Below, in pieces: positions 52,805-61,644 of a stretch of DNA of 64,000 nucleotides. The translations under genes and the position numbers were made by a program. The notes under the pieces were generated by a model. That model ran no database searches and was not told the origin of the DNA. It saw only the letters and a list, made by a program, of their open reading frames with translations. The stretch is taken from assembly GCF_001544695.2 (NCBI RefSeq), contig NZ_FCOM02000030.1:1-64000 (forward strand). Direction: 5' to 3'. Within the stretch, counting starts at the first letter, position 1. Each line of letters starts with the position of its first letter. Source of the stretch: Caballeronia arvi (GTDB lineage Bacteria; Pseudomonadota; Gammaproteobacteria; Burkholderiales; Burkholderiaceae).

Positions 52805-53665
52805 GTGGATCGCTTTGAAGACAAGGTCGCCGTCATCACGGGCGCGGGCAGCGGGTTCGGGCGCGAGTTCGCGAAAGAGGGCGCGGCGCTCGGCATGAAG
52901 CTCGTGCTCGCCGATCTCGATACCGCCGCGCTCGCCGCGACCGTCGGCGCGGTGCGCGCGGCGGGCGGCGATGCAATCGGCGTCACGACCGACGTGTCCG
53001 ATAGCGCACAAGTCGACGCGCTCGCTCGCGCCACGCTCGATACGTTCGGCGGCGTGCATCTGCTCTTCAACAACGCGGGCGTCGGCGCGGGCGGCTTCGT
53101 CTGGGAAAACAGCGCGAACGACTGGCAATGGGTGTTCGGCGTAAACGTGATGGGCGTCGCGAACGGTTTGCGCGCATTCGTGCCGATCATGCTCGATCAG
53201 AAGGAGCCGGCGCATATCGTCAATACGGCGTCGGTGGCGGGCCTGCTCGCGGCGCCCGCGATGGGCGTCTACAACGCGTCGAAACACGCGGTCGTCGCGA
53301 TGACCGAAACGCTTCATCACGACTTGCGGCTCGCGGGCGCGTCGTTCATCGGGGTATCGCTGCTGTGCCCCGCGTTCGTGCCGACGGGCATTGCGGATGC
53401 CGAACGCTCGCGGCCCGAGGCGCTCGCCAACGATACGCCTTACACCGCGTCGCAAAAGCTCGCGGCGCGGCAGCTGACGCGAGCGGTGGAGGGCGGCAAG
53501 CTCGCGGCGCGCGACATCGCCGAAGCCACATTCGATGCGGTGCGCGAAGGGCGTTTCTACGTCATCACGCATCCGCACATCATGTCATCGGTGCAACTGC
53601 GGCTCGACGACATCGCGCAACTGCGCACGCCCACCGATCCGATGTCGCTAAAACGTCCGGGCTGA
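52805..53665 (+). CDS. Short-chain dehydrogenase/reductase
   Basis: 286-residue classical SDR starting at GTG 52805 behind AAGGGA (VDRFEDKVAVITGAGSGFG). The cofactor motif is TGAGSGFG at 12-19, NNAG follows, then the Ser (NTASVAG) and the YNASK catalytic pair. Asp in LADLD after strand 2 suggests NAD over NADP. The substrate is unknown. It is 17 bases after the MDR gene and part of the same run. Confidence 0.93.
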   Translation: MDRFEDKVAVITGAGSGFGREFAKEGAALGMKLVLADLDTAALAATVGAVRAAGGDAIGVTTDVSDSAQVDALARATLDTFGGVHLLFNNAGVGAGGFVWENSANDWQWVFGVNVMGVANGLRAFVPIMLDQKEPAHIVNTASVAGLLAAPAMGVYNASKHAVVAMTETLHHDLRLAGASFIGVSLLCPAFVPTGIADAERSRPEALANDTPYTASQKLAARQLTRAVEGGKLAARDIAEATFDAVREGRFYVITHPHIMSSVQLRLDDIAQLRTPTDPMSLKRPG

Positions 53666-53724
53666 AGGACTGACGTGGCGCCGTTCATGGCATCATCGTG
53701 ACCCTTTTGACGCTTTTTCCGCCG

Positions 53725-54684
53725 ATGCCGCTCAATCCCAAGATCGCGCAAATTCTGGAGATGGTCGCGCGCGCCAATCGCCCGCCGTATCACACGCTCA
53801 CGCCACAGCAGGCGCGCGCCGCGTATGCGATGAGCGCGCAGATTCTCGATATCGCGCCGCTGCCGATGTTCAGCGTCGAAGACCTGCGCATCCCCGCGCG
53901 CGATGGCGAAACGATCGGCGTTCGTATTTATCATCCGGTCGAGCCGGGCTGGGCCGAGCCTTCCGCGGGACTGCTCTATTTTCACGGTGGCGGCTTTACG
54001 GTAGGCAGCGTCTCGACGCATGACGCGCTGTGCCGCAAGCTCGCGCACGATGCGGGCTGCGCGGTCGTATCGGTCGATTACCGGCTGGCGCCGGAACACA
54101 AGTTTCCCGTCGCGGTCCACGACGCGTTCGACGCGCTCGTCTGGCTCACGCGCGAAGCGCCGACGTTCGGCATCGATCCGGCGCGGTTGGCCATCGGCGG
54201 CGACAGTGCGGGCGGCACGCTCGCGATCGTGTGCGCGGTGCTCGCGCGCGACGCGGGTATCGGCTTGCGGCTGCAGCTGCTGATCTATCCGGGCACGAGC
54301 GCATGGCAGAAGAGCGCGTCGCACGCGCGGCTCGCGGACGGATATCTGCTGTCCGGCGAGACGATTCAATGGTTCTTCGAACAATATCTGCGCGATGATC
54401 GCGACCGCGACGACTGGCGCTTCGCACCGCTCGATGCGGCGGGCGGAGTGCCCGACTTCGCGAACATCGCACCCGCGTGGATCGCGGCGGCGGACCACGA
54501 TCCGCTTTTCGACGAGGACATCGCGTTTGCTTCAGTGCTCGAGAAGGCGGGCGTGCCGGTCACGCTCATGCGCTATGAAGGCATGATTCACGAGTTCTTC
54601 AAGATGGGCGGGTTCGTGCCGGAAGTCGCGCAGGCGCATGAGGATGCGGTGAGGACACTGCGGAAGGCACTAGGGACGGCGTAG
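53725..54684 (+). CDS. Alpha/beta hydrolase, HSL-type esterase
   Basis: 319-residue carboxylesterase of the hormone-sensitive lipase group. It has the oxyanion HGGGF (FHGGGFTVGS), the nucleophile in GGDSAGG, Asp in AADHDPL and His in MIHEFF, with the DYRLAPEHKFP block. I start at ATG 53725 (MPLNPKIAQILEM); a GTG at 53698 adds nine residues. Neither has a clear ribosome site. Last gene of the run, 59 bases after the SDR; it may release short fatty acids for the upstream enzymes. Confidence 0.9.
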   Translation: MPLNPKIAQILEMVARANRPPYHTLTPQQARAAYAMSAQILDIAPLPMFSVEDLRIPARDGETIGVRIYHPVEPGWAEPSAGLLYFHGGGFTVGSVSTHDALCRKLAHDAGCAVVSVDYRLAPEHKFPVAVHDAFDALVWLTREAPTFGIDPARLAIGGDSAGGTLAIVCAVLARDAGIGLRLQLLIYPGTSAWQKSASHARLADGYLLSGETIQWFFEQYLRDDRDRDDWRFAPLDAAGGVPDFANIAPAWIAAADHDPLFDEDIAFASVLEKAGVPVTLMRYEGMIHEFFKMGGFVPEVAQAHEDAVRTLRKALGTA

Positions 54685-54688
54685 CGAA

Positions 54689-55507
54689 TCAGCAGATCTC
54701 AAACCCAAACGCCCGCTCGAACGCCCCCGGCCGCACGATGCGATGCGAACCATCGTCGTCGCTGCGTTCCTTGATCTCCAGCGACAAGCCGCCCGCCACC
54801 GGCATCACGCGCAAAGCCGTGGTACTGCGCGTTCCGTATTCGGTGGTTTCGATGAACGCCGCCGACAGCACGCGTTCCCGCTCAATCGAGATGCCCGTCG
54901 AAGGAAGATGCTCGTCGTTCGCGATGCTCGGATCGCGCAACGTTTCGATGAGCGCATCGAGCGACGGCCGTTCATCGGCGTGAATCAGATCGCATAAGGC
55001 CTCGCGCTGCGCGACGAGCTTCGGCCACGGCGTATTCAGCAAACTGTTGGACAAGCCGTGCACGCCCGCATCGAGCAAAACGGGCGGCGTATCGGCGCGA
55101 TTGCCGTACCACCCGAGTTCGCGCCGCGTGAAATCGCCGCACAGCAGGTTGAACCCGTTATAACGATGACCTTCGCGCGCTACGCCGCGCAGATAGTCCA
55201 TCGGCGCAACGCGTGCGTCCGCGAGAAACGCGCTCACGAGCGTGCCGCGCGTCGGCGCGTTCGGACGCATCTCGCTCGGTGCGCGATAGTTCGTCAACGC
55301 CGCAAAGCGGCCATCGCGCGAGACGCCGAGCCACGTCCCGCCGCCCGTCAGATCGCGGCCCGCGAGGACGCCGGGCGCATCGGTCCACCAGTGCATCGGC
55401 TCGGCATCGCGGCGAAAGAATTCATCGCGATTGGCCGACAGGGTCAGCAACGCGCGGCCGTTCTCTTGCGAAGCCGCGGGCTGCCAGTCGAAGACGATCA
55501 GGCACAT
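54689..55507 (-). CDS. NRDE (TANGO2-like) family protein
   Basis: 272-residue protein with Cys2 directly after the initiator Met, as in N-terminal-nucleophile-like folds, and the name-giving NRDE in ANRDEFFRR. WLGVSRDGRFAALTNYR and HGLSNSLLNTPWPKL are family blocks. Animal TANGO2 is linked to lipid and heme handling; the bacterial role is unknown. It is 12 bases downstream of ygfZ. It converges on the esterase gene with 4 bases between stops. Confidence 0.9.
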   Translation of the reverse strand: MCLIVFDWQPAASQENGRALLTLSANRDEFFRRDAEPMHWWTDAPGVLAGRDLTGGGTWLGVSRDGRFAALTNYRAPSEMRPNAPTRGTLVSAFLADARVAPMDYLRGVAREGHRYNGFNLLCGDFTRRELGWYGNRADTPPVLLDAGVHGLSNSLLNTPWPKLVAQREALCDLIHADERPSLDALIETLRDPSIANDEHLPSTGISIERERVLSAAFIETTEYGTRSTTALRVMPVAGGLSLEIKERSDDDGSHRIVRPGAFERAFGFEIC

Positions 55508-55519
55508 GCGCGCAAATCC

Positions 55520-56506
55520 TCAAGCGTCCGCGGGAAAAGCGTAGGGCAGCGGCACGAAAGTGAGCGCAGGCCCCTCGGCGGAACCGACGTGCACCGTGCC
55601 GTTGTCGAGCGCCGCGAGCTTGACCTCCACGAGACAGTCAACGCCGCCGCCTTCGCCCGGCGCCACGTTGACGACGAGCCCGCACGGCTGGCCGGGGTCG
55701 TCGGAATGGAAGAGCTCGGCGCCGGCCGTCGCGGAATCGGCATGCGCGAGCGCCGTGCGCCGCTTGATCGTGCCGCGATACTGGCTGCGCGCGACGATCT
55801 CCTGACCCGGATAGCAGCCCTTCTTGAAGTTCACGGCGCCGAGCACGTCGAAGTTCACCATTTGCGGAACGAACTGCTCGACCGTTGCTTGCGTGATGCG
55901 AGGCTCGCCGGCGTGAATGTCGAGCCAGTCCCACATCGCCTCGGGCACGCGCGCGAGCTTGCCTTCGAGCTTCGCGAGCTGCGTTTCGACATCGGCTTTC
56001 GGGCCGACCCACAGGAAGCGCGGCCGATGCGCCGCGTCCGGCACGCGAATCAGCGCGCCGTGCGGGCCTTCGACTTTCACGTGCACGCCGTCGGGCAGCG
56101 CATCGAAAATGCCGGACAGCGCCGCGCGCACGTCGCCCGCGAAGCCGACCGCAGCGATCTCGGGCGTCGCGTCGCTGAGCTTCGCCTTCGAGCGCAGCAC
56201 GAACATCGACAGACGCTTTTGCACGGCCGCCTGCACGTCCTGCGCGATCAGAAGACGCACGGTGTCGGCGGTGCGCCACATGAGGAACGAGCCGAGCAGC
56301 CGGCCCTTCGGCGAGCAGTAGCCTGCGAGACGCGCCGTCGACGCATCCAGGTGCTGGACATCGTTCGTGATTTGCGTGTGCAGGAAGGCGGCGGCGTCCT
56401 CGCCCTTCACGTCGATCACGCCGAACTGCGTGAGCGGCATGTACGCGCCGGCGGTCTTGACGGATTCGAAGTCTGAGGCGGCGAGGGCGGTAGTCTGGGA
56501 ATTCAT
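55520..56506 (-). CDS. ygfZ: Folate-binding protein YgfZ
   Basis: 328-residue tetrahydrofolate-binding protein of the GcvT-like fold that supports iron-sulfur enzyme repair. The signature VNFKKGCYPGQEIVAR holds the essential cysteine. I start at the ATG ending at 56506 (MNSQTTALAASDF). An in-frame ATG ending at 56536 lies inside an 11-base tandem repeat. Neither start has a Shine-Dalgarno. It is divergent from mltG and followed by the NRDE gene. Confidence 0.93.
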   Translation of the reverse strand: MNSQTTALAASDFESVKTAGAYMPLTQFGVIDVKGEDAAAFLHTQITNDVQHLDASTARLAGYCSPKGRLLGSFLMWRTADTVRLLIAQDVQAAVQKRLSMFVLRSKAKLSDATPEIAAVGFAGDVRAALSGIFDALPDGVHVKVEGPHGALIRVPDAAHRPRFLWVGPKADVETQLAKLEGKLARVPEAMWDWLDIHAGEPRITQATVEQFVPQMVNFDVLGAVNFKKGCYPGQEIVARSQYRGTIKRRTALAHADSATAGAELFHSDDPGQPCGLVVNVAPGEGGGVDCLVEVKLAALDNGTVHVGSAEGPALTFVPLPYAFPADA

Positions 56507-56523
56507 GAGGTGGGCTGTTGTCA

Positions 56524-56545
56524 ATCCGGCTGTCATCCGGCTGTC
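56524..56545. repeat. Perfect 11-bp tandem duplication
   Basis: ATCCGGCTGTC occurs twice head to tail (56524-56534 and 56535-56545) in the ygfZ-mltG divergent region, and contains the alternative ygfZ ATG. Confidence 0.7.
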
Positions 56546-56633
56546 GATGCTGGCGTGTGGGCCCCGGCCGGGGAATGCGGCTCTGGCGCGGGCGGCAAGT
56601 TATTATATTGGTCTTATCTCAAGCGTGTTTCGC

Positions 56634-57644
56634 ATGTCCTTTCTGAAGAAATGCGTCGTGGCGGCGGTGTTCGTCGCGATGCTCGCGGCGGCCGTCGCGG
56701 GCGGCGTCTGGTGGTGGGCCAACCGCCCGATGCAACTGCCGGCGCCCGAACTCGACGTCACCATCAAGCCTCACAGCAGCCTGCGCAGCGTGAGCGCCCA
56801 GTTGAACCGCGGCGGCGTGCCCGTCGAGCCGGAGCTTTTCGTGCTGATGACGCGCGTGCTCGGCCTCTCCGCCCAGTTGAAGTCGGGCAACTACGCTTTC
56901 AAGAGCGGCGTCACACCTTACGAAGTGCTGCAAAAAATCGCGCGCGGCGACGTGAACGAGTACGTCGCGACCGTCATCGAAGGCTGGACGCTGCAGAAAA
57001 TGCGCAGCGAGCTCGACAGCAATCCCGCGCTCAAACACGACACCGTGGGCATGACCGACATCGACCTGCTGCGCGCAATCGGCGCGGCGGAAGTGGAGAA
57101 GGCATCGGCCGAGGGCCTGTTTTTCCCCGACACTTATCTCTTCGACAAAGGCACGAGCGATCTCACCGTCTACAAGCGTGCGTACCGGCTGATGCAGGCG
57201 CGGCTCACCGAAGCGTGGAACACGCGCGCGCAAAATCTGCCTTACAAGACGCCTTATGAGGCGCTCATCATGGCGTCGATCGTCGAGAAGGAGACCGGGC
57301 GTCCGCAGGACCGGCCGCTCGTCGCGGCGGTGTTCGCGAACCGGCTGCGCATCGGCATGCCGCTTCAGACCGACCCGACCGTGATCTACGGGCTCGGCCC
57401 GGCCTATGGCGGTCGCCTGAAGAAAAAGGACCTGCAGACGGACACTCCGTACAATACCTACACGCGCATGGGCCTGCCGCCGACGCCGATCGCGCTGCCC
57501 GGCGTGGCCGCATTGAACGCCACGCTCAATCCTGCCGCGAGCAACGCGCTGTATTTCGTGTCGCGCGGCGACGGCAGCAGCATCTTTTCCGACAATCTGG
57601 GCGACCACAACAAGGCCGTCGACAAATACATCCGGGGTCAATGA
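56634..57644 (+). CDS. mltG: Endolytic murein transglycosylase MltG (YceG)
   Basis: 336-residue inner-membrane protein with one N-terminal helix (about 5-28) and a periplasmic LysM-like plus YceG domain that cuts nascent glycan strands. The catalytic glutamate is Glu218 (ASIVEKETG), the same number as in E. coli. PLQTDPTVIYG and SPYNTY-like DTPYNTYTRMGLPP motifs are present. ATG 56634; the frame extends far upstream without similarity. A TATTAT (56601-56606) may be the -10. tmk starts at the base after its stop. Confidence 0.95.
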   Translation: MSFLKKCVVAAVFVAMLAAAVAGGVWWWANRPMQLPAPELDVTIKPHSSLRSVSAQLNRGGVPVEPELFVLMTRVLGLSAQLKSGNYAFKSGVTPYEVLQKIARGDVNEYVATVIEGWTLQKMRSELDSNPALKHDTVGMTDIDLLRAIGAAEVEKASAEGLFFPDTYLFDKGTSDLTVYKRAYRLMQARLTEAWNTRAQNLPYKTPYEALIMASIVEKETGRPQDRPLVAAVFANRLRIGMPLQTDPTVIYGLGPAYGGRLKKKDLQTDTPYNTYTRMGLPPTPIALPGVAALNATLNPAASNALYFVSRGDGSSIFSDNLGDHNKAVDKYIRGQ

Positions 57645-58265
57645 ATGGCGCGCGGCAAGTTCATCACGTTCGAAGGCATCGACGGCGCGGGCAAGACCAC
57701 GCATCTCGACTGGTTCCGCCAGCAACTCGCGGCAAAGCTCGAACCGGCCGGACACGACGTCGTGACGACGCGCGAACCGGGCGGCACGCCGCTCGGCGAA
57801 ACGCTGCGCGGCATCCTGCTGAATCAGCCGATGGATCTCGAAACCGAAGCGCTGCTGATGTTCGCCGCGCGCCGCGAGCATCTGGCGCAGGTGATCGAAC
57901 CGGCGCTTTCGCGCGGCGACTGGGTGCTGTCGGACCGTTTCACGGACGCGACTTTCGCGTATCAGGGCGGCGGCCGCGGTCTGCCGCGCGACAAGCTGGA
58001 AGCGCTGGAACGCTGGGTGCAGGGCGGTTTTCAGCCGGATCTCACCGTGCTTTTCGACGTGCCGACCGACACCGCGAGCGAACGCCGCTCGGCGGCGCGC
58101 GCGCCGGACAAGTTCGAAAGCGAATCGGAAGCGTTTTTCGAGCGCACGCGCAGCGAATATTTGCGCCGCGCCGAGGAATCGCCGCAGCGCTTTTTCATCG
58201 TCGATTCGACACGGCCCATCGACGATATCCGCAAAAAGCTCGCGGAACTGGTTGCAAGCCTCTGA
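57645..58265 (+). CDS. tmk: Thymidylate kinase
   Basis: 206-residue kinase making dTDP from dTMP. The P-loop GIDGAGKTT is at 11-19, the DR(E/Y)-type TREPGGTPLGE loop follows, and LSDRFTDATFAYQGGGRG contains the DRY-equivalent. ATG 57645 directly abuts the mltG stop, so translation is coupled. The mltG-tmk-holB-tatD order is that of the E. coli yceG-tmk-holB-ycfH locus. Confidence 0.97.
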   Translation: MARGKFITFEGIDGAGKTTHLDWFRQQLAAKLEPAGHDVVTTREPGGTPLGETLRGILLNQPMDLETEALLMFAARREHLAQVIEPALSRGDWVLSDRFTDATFAYQGGGRGLPRDKLEALERWVQGGFQPDLTVLFDVPTDTASERRSAARAPDKFESESEAFFERTRSEYLRRAEESPQRFFIVDSTRPIDDIRKKLAELVASL

Positions 58266-58285
58266 TTTCATTTAGAAACTAACCG

Positions 58286-59323
58286 ATGATCTATTCCTGG
58301 CAAACCGACGACTGGCAGCGTCTCCAGCAATTGCGCGCGCACTGGCCGCATGCGCTGTTGCTGCACGGAGAAGCCGGCATCGGCAAGCTCCAGTTCGCCC
58401 AGCATCTGGCGCAGGGACTGCTGTGCGAGACGCCCGCTGCCAACGGCGAGCCGTGCGGCGCCTGTGCGGCGTGCCTATGGTTTTCGCAGGGCAATCATCC
58501 CGATTACCGCGCCGTGCTGCCCGAAGCGCTCGCCGGCCTCGCCGCCGCCAGCGCTGACGCCGATTCATCCGCCGAAAAAGCCGACGGCGACGAAAGCAAG
58601 AAGACCCGCACGCCCAGCAAGGAAATCAAGATCGAGCAGGTGCGCGGGCTGCTGGATTTTTGCGGCGTCGGCTCGCATCGTGGTGGGATGCGCGTCGTGC
58701 TGCTGTATCCGGCCGAGGCGCTGAATATCGCGGCGGCCAATGCGCTTCTGAAGACGCTGGAGGAGCCGCCCGCGGGCGTCGTGTTCCTGCTGGTGTCGGC
58801 GCGCATCGACCGGTTATTGCCGACGATCATCAGCCGCTGCCGTCAATGGCCGATGAGCGTGCCGCAGACAGAAGACGCGAGCGCGTGGCTGGCGTCGCAA
58901 GGTGTCGACGATCCGGCGGGGCTGCTCGCGCAGGCGGGCGGTGCGCCGCTTGCTGCACTCGCGCTGGCGAACGACGAGAACCGGGCGCTGCGCGATTTCA
59001 CGCTCGCGCAGCTCGCCGCCGGCCCGAACTGCGACGCCTTCGCGTGCGGCGAGAATCTCCAGAAACTGCCGGTGCCGCTCGTGCTCGGCTGGCTGCAGCG
59101 CTGGCTCTACGATGTGCTCGCGCAGCGAACGGCGGGCCGTCCGCGGTATTTTCCCGGCGCGGCGAAGTCGCTGGCCCGGTGCGCGCAGAGCGCGGACCCC
59201 GCGGCGCTCGCGCGCTACATGAAAACGGTCACGCGGCAGCGCGCGGTGGAGAACCATCCGCTGAATGCGCGCCTCGTGTTCGAGGAACTGTTCATCGGCT
59301 ATCGCGGGATTTATTCCGCCTAA
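58286..59323 (+). CDS. holB: DNA polymerase III subunit delta prime
   Basis: 345-residue clamp-loader subunit. A degenerate P-loop GEAGIGK (28-34, lacking the following Ser/Thr) and a zinc site with Cys47, Cys57, Cys60 and Cys63 are as expected for the non-hydrolysing delta prime. LLKTLEEPP and SRCRQW are conserved. A charged, Ala-rich stretch (about 90-114) is inserted between the zinc module and the EIKIEQVR helix. The pilZ-type gene often found between holB and tatD is missing. Confidence 0.95.
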   Translation: MIYSWQTDDWQRLQQLRAHWPHALLLHGEAGIGKLQFAQHLAQGLLCETPAANGEPCGACAACLWFSQGNHPDYRAVLPEALAGLAAASADADSSAEKADGDESKKTRTPSKEIKIEQVRGLLDFCGVGSHRGGMRVVLLYPAEALNIAAANALLKTLEEPPAGVVFLLVSARIDRLLPTIISRCRQWPMSVPQTEDASAWLASQGVDDPAGLLAQAGGAPLAALALANDENRALRDFTLAQLAAGPNCDAFACGENLQKLPVPLVLGWLQRWLYDVLAQRTAGRPRYFPGAAKSLARCAQSADPAALARYMKTVTRQRAVENHPLNARLVFEELFIGYRGIYSA

Positions 59324-59366
59324 CCGCCGCGAACCGCGCCGCAAGACATGCATTAAGGAGCACCGG

Positions 59367-60152
59367 ATGTTCGTCGATTCACACTGTCATATCAACTTCG
59401 AAGGGCTCGCCGACCGTCTGCCCGACGTGCTCGAGAACATGCGCGCGCACGCGGTCACGCATGCGCTGTGCGTGTCCGTCGATCTGGAAACGCTGCCCTC
59501 GGTGCTCGAAATCGCAGAAAAGCACGAGAACGTGTATGCGTCGGTCGGCGTGCATCCGGATCACGAGGACATGCGTGAGCCGAGCGTCGCGGAACTCGTC
59601 GAGCTGGCGAAGCATCCGAAGGTGTGCGCGATCGGTGAAACCGGGCTCGACTACTATCGTCTGGAAGGGCGCAGCATCGCCGACATGGAATGGCAACGCG
59701 AACGCTTTCGCACGCACATCCGCGCCGCGCACATCGCTGGCAAACCGCTCATCGTCCACACGCGCTCTTCGTCGGAAGACACGCTGCGCATCATGGAGGA
59801 GGAGCGCGCGGGCGTGCCGGGCGGCGTGATGCACTGCTTCACGGAGCCGTGGGACGTCGCGGAGAAGGCGCTGGCGCAGAACTTTCATATCTCGCTGTCG
59901 GGTATCGTCACGTTCAAGAATGCGAAGGATGTGCACGAGGTCGCGCGCCGCGTGCCGATCGGGCGGCTGCTCATCGAAACCGATTCGCCGTATCTCGCGC
60001 CGGTGCCGTATCGCGGCAAGCCGAATGAACCTGCTTACGTCAGCTATGTCGGACGTTTCATCGCGCAGTTGCGCGAAGAGCCGGAGGAGGCCGTCGCCGA
60101 GGCGACCACCGAGAATTTTTTCCGGCTTTTCAAGATCGCGCGGCCGGCGTGA
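59367..60152 (+). CDS. tatD: TatD family metal-dependent deoxyribonuclease
   Basis: 261-residue YcfH-like hydrolase. The metal ligands are His6 and His8 (DSHCHINFEG), Glu in IGETGLDYY, His in LIVHTRS, His in VMHCF and Asp in ETDSPYLAPVP, a complete set. ATG 59367 is set by AAGGAG at 59355-59360. The family cleaves DNA ends and may act in repair or D-aminoacyl-tRNA removal. Last member of the mltG-tmk-holB-tatD run. Confidence 0.95.
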   Translation: MFVDSHCHINFEGLADRLPDVLENMRAHAVTHALCVSVDLETLPSVLEIAEKHENVYASVGVHPDHEDMREPSVAELVELAKHPKVCAIGETGLDYYRLEGRSIADMEWQRERFRTHIRAAHIAGKPLIVHTRSSSEDTLRIMEEERAGVPGGVMHCFTEPWDVAEKALAQNFHISLSGIVTFKNAKDVHEVARRVPIGRLLIETDSPYLAPVPYRGKPNEPAYVSYVGRFIAQLREEPEEAVAEATTENFFRLFKIARPA

Positions 60153-60216
60153 TGTTCGTCCCGGGCGGCCGGCCCGCTCACGAGAAAACTGTTTCAAGGC
60201 AATCCGAAGGTCACTT

Positions 60217-60990
60217 ATGAACAATTCCCCGATGGTTTCCACTCTGTCCGTGGCGAGCGCGCCAAACGTTTCACGTGCGCATGATGCACATCCTGCAAGA
60301 AAGGCCGTGCGCGGCTTCGTCGCCGGCGCGCTGCTCGCGGCGTGCGCGATCGCGCAGCCGGTCTGGGCGGCGTCGGTGGACTCGCTCATCAAGGCGGTCA
60401 AGTTCGACGACATATCGGCAGTCAAGAAGCAGCTCGCGCAGGGCGCGGACCCGAATACCGTCGATAACACCGGCACGCCGATCATCGTGATCGCGGCGCG
60501 CGAGAAGTCCGACAAGGTCGGCCAGCTGCTCGCCGACAATCCGAAGACCGATCTCGAAAAGACCGATGCCGCCGGCGAAAACGCGATGATGCTCGCCGCG
60601 CTCAATGGCGACGCCACGTTCGTGAATCTGTTGATCGCGAAGGATGCCGAAGTGAACAAGAAGGGCTGGACGCCGCTGCACTACGCGGCGACCAACGGCC
60701 ATGACGATATCGTGAAGATTCTGGTCGACCATTCGGCCTATATCGACGCGGGCTCGCCGAACGGCACCACGCCGCTGATGATGGCCGCGCGCGGCAATCA
60801 TCTTTCGACCTGCAAGCTGCTGCTCGACGAAGGCGCGGATCTGCGCGTGAAGAACCAGCTCGGCATGACGGCGGTGGATTTCGCCCGCAAGTACGAAGCG
60901 AGAGATGTCGCCGAAGGTCTCCAGGCGCGTCTGGATTCGATGCCAAGCGGCGGCAGCGCACCGCAAAGCGGCTCAAACGGTGCAAAATAG
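60217..60990 (+). CDS. Exported ankyrin-repeat protein
   Basis: 257-residue protein with four to five ankyrin repeats (about 55-235; GWTPLHYAATNGHDDIVKILVDH and GTTPLMMAARGNHLSTCKLLLDEGADL are the clearest, both shown in short form by their TPLHYAA and TPLMMAA cores). A hydrophobic segment at 33-50 ends in VWAA, so export is likely, but the 30-residue stretch before it is unusually long for a signal n-region. GTG 60307 would give a canonical signal peptide, though its ribosome site is too close. A Ser/Gly tail ends the protein. Its role is unknown; periplasmic ankyrin proteins often sit with catalase or hydrolases, not seen here. Confidence 0.85.
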   Translation: MNNSPMVSTLSVASAPNVSRAHDAHPARKAVRGFVAGALLAACAIAQPVWAASVDSLIKAVKFDDISAVKKQLAQGADPNTVDNTGTPIIVIAAREKSDKVGQLLADNPKTDLEKTDAAGENAMMLAALNGDATFVNLLIAKDAEVNKKGWTPLHYAATNGHDDIVKILVDHSAYIDAGSPNGTTPLMMAARGNHLSTCKLLLDEGADLRVKNQLGMTAVDFARKYEARDVAEGLQARLDSMPSGGSAPQSGSNGAK

Positions 60991-61096
60991 CGCAGCGCGA
61001 TTTTGAGGCGCGGGACGAGGGCGGTCAGGCGCGACCGCTGCTCGACCCGCACGCGTGCGCTCAAATTAAGCCGCCGCTCAACATAAAAGGAAGATC

Positions 61097-61453
61097 ATGC
61101 TGCGGGAAATCGTCATCGCCTGTGCTCTCGCGACGCCCGTGTGCGCGTTCGCGTTTACCGGCAACGACCTGAACAAGCTCTGCACCAAAACGGACCCGAA
61201 CTCACGGACCGCCTGCGCGGCCTATATCGAAGGCGCGGCGGACGGCATCTACAACACGATCGAGGCGATCGGCGGAACCTCCGGGCCGCAGATCGGCCAG
61301 TACTTCTGCCTGCCCGCGGATGTGAAGCCGCAGCAGCTCACGGACGCGGTGCGCAAGTACATCGCCAATAATCCCGACAAGGCCGATTTCAACGCGACCA
61401 CGATGGTCTCGCTCGGCCTCGGCAAGGCGTTTCCCTGCAAGGCGGAACGCTGA
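61097..61453 (+). CDS. Rap1a/Tai-like small exported protein
   Basis: 118-residue protein with a short signal peptide (about 1-19, cut at AFA) and four further cysteines (Cys29, Cys40, Cys72 and Cys114 region) likely forming two disulfides. The CAAYIEGAADGI stretch resembles the Rap1a/Tai immunity domain fold known from type VI secretion immunity proteins. The family also has many stand-alone members, and no effector or secretion gene is near, so an immunity role is not supported. AAAGGAAG precedes ATG 61097. Confidence 0.78.
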   Translation: MLREIVIACALATPVCAFAFTGNDLNKLCTKTDPNSRTACAAYIEGAADGIYNTIEAIGGTSGPQIGQYFCLPADVKPQQLTDAVRKYIANNPDKADFNATTMVSLGLGKAFPCKAER

Positions 61454-61644
61454 ACGCGCGCTGAGCGCGTCATTGCCTCGGGGCGCCGCCGCGCCCTGGC
61501 GTCACGCCTGGCTGACACAAAGATGACGATGACCGCGCCCGGACGGCCATTGCCGCAGCGCTGGCTGCATCCGCATCCGTGCGATGCGACCGCCGTATCC
61601 ACCTCGACGCTTCATTCCTTCACGAGGCCGATCCCGCGACGCTC

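Noticed and set aside
61097..61453. Type VI secretion immunity gene
   Set aside because: The fold resembles Rap1a/Tai, but no effector, VgrG, Hcp or other secretion gene is nearby, and the family is widespread without them.
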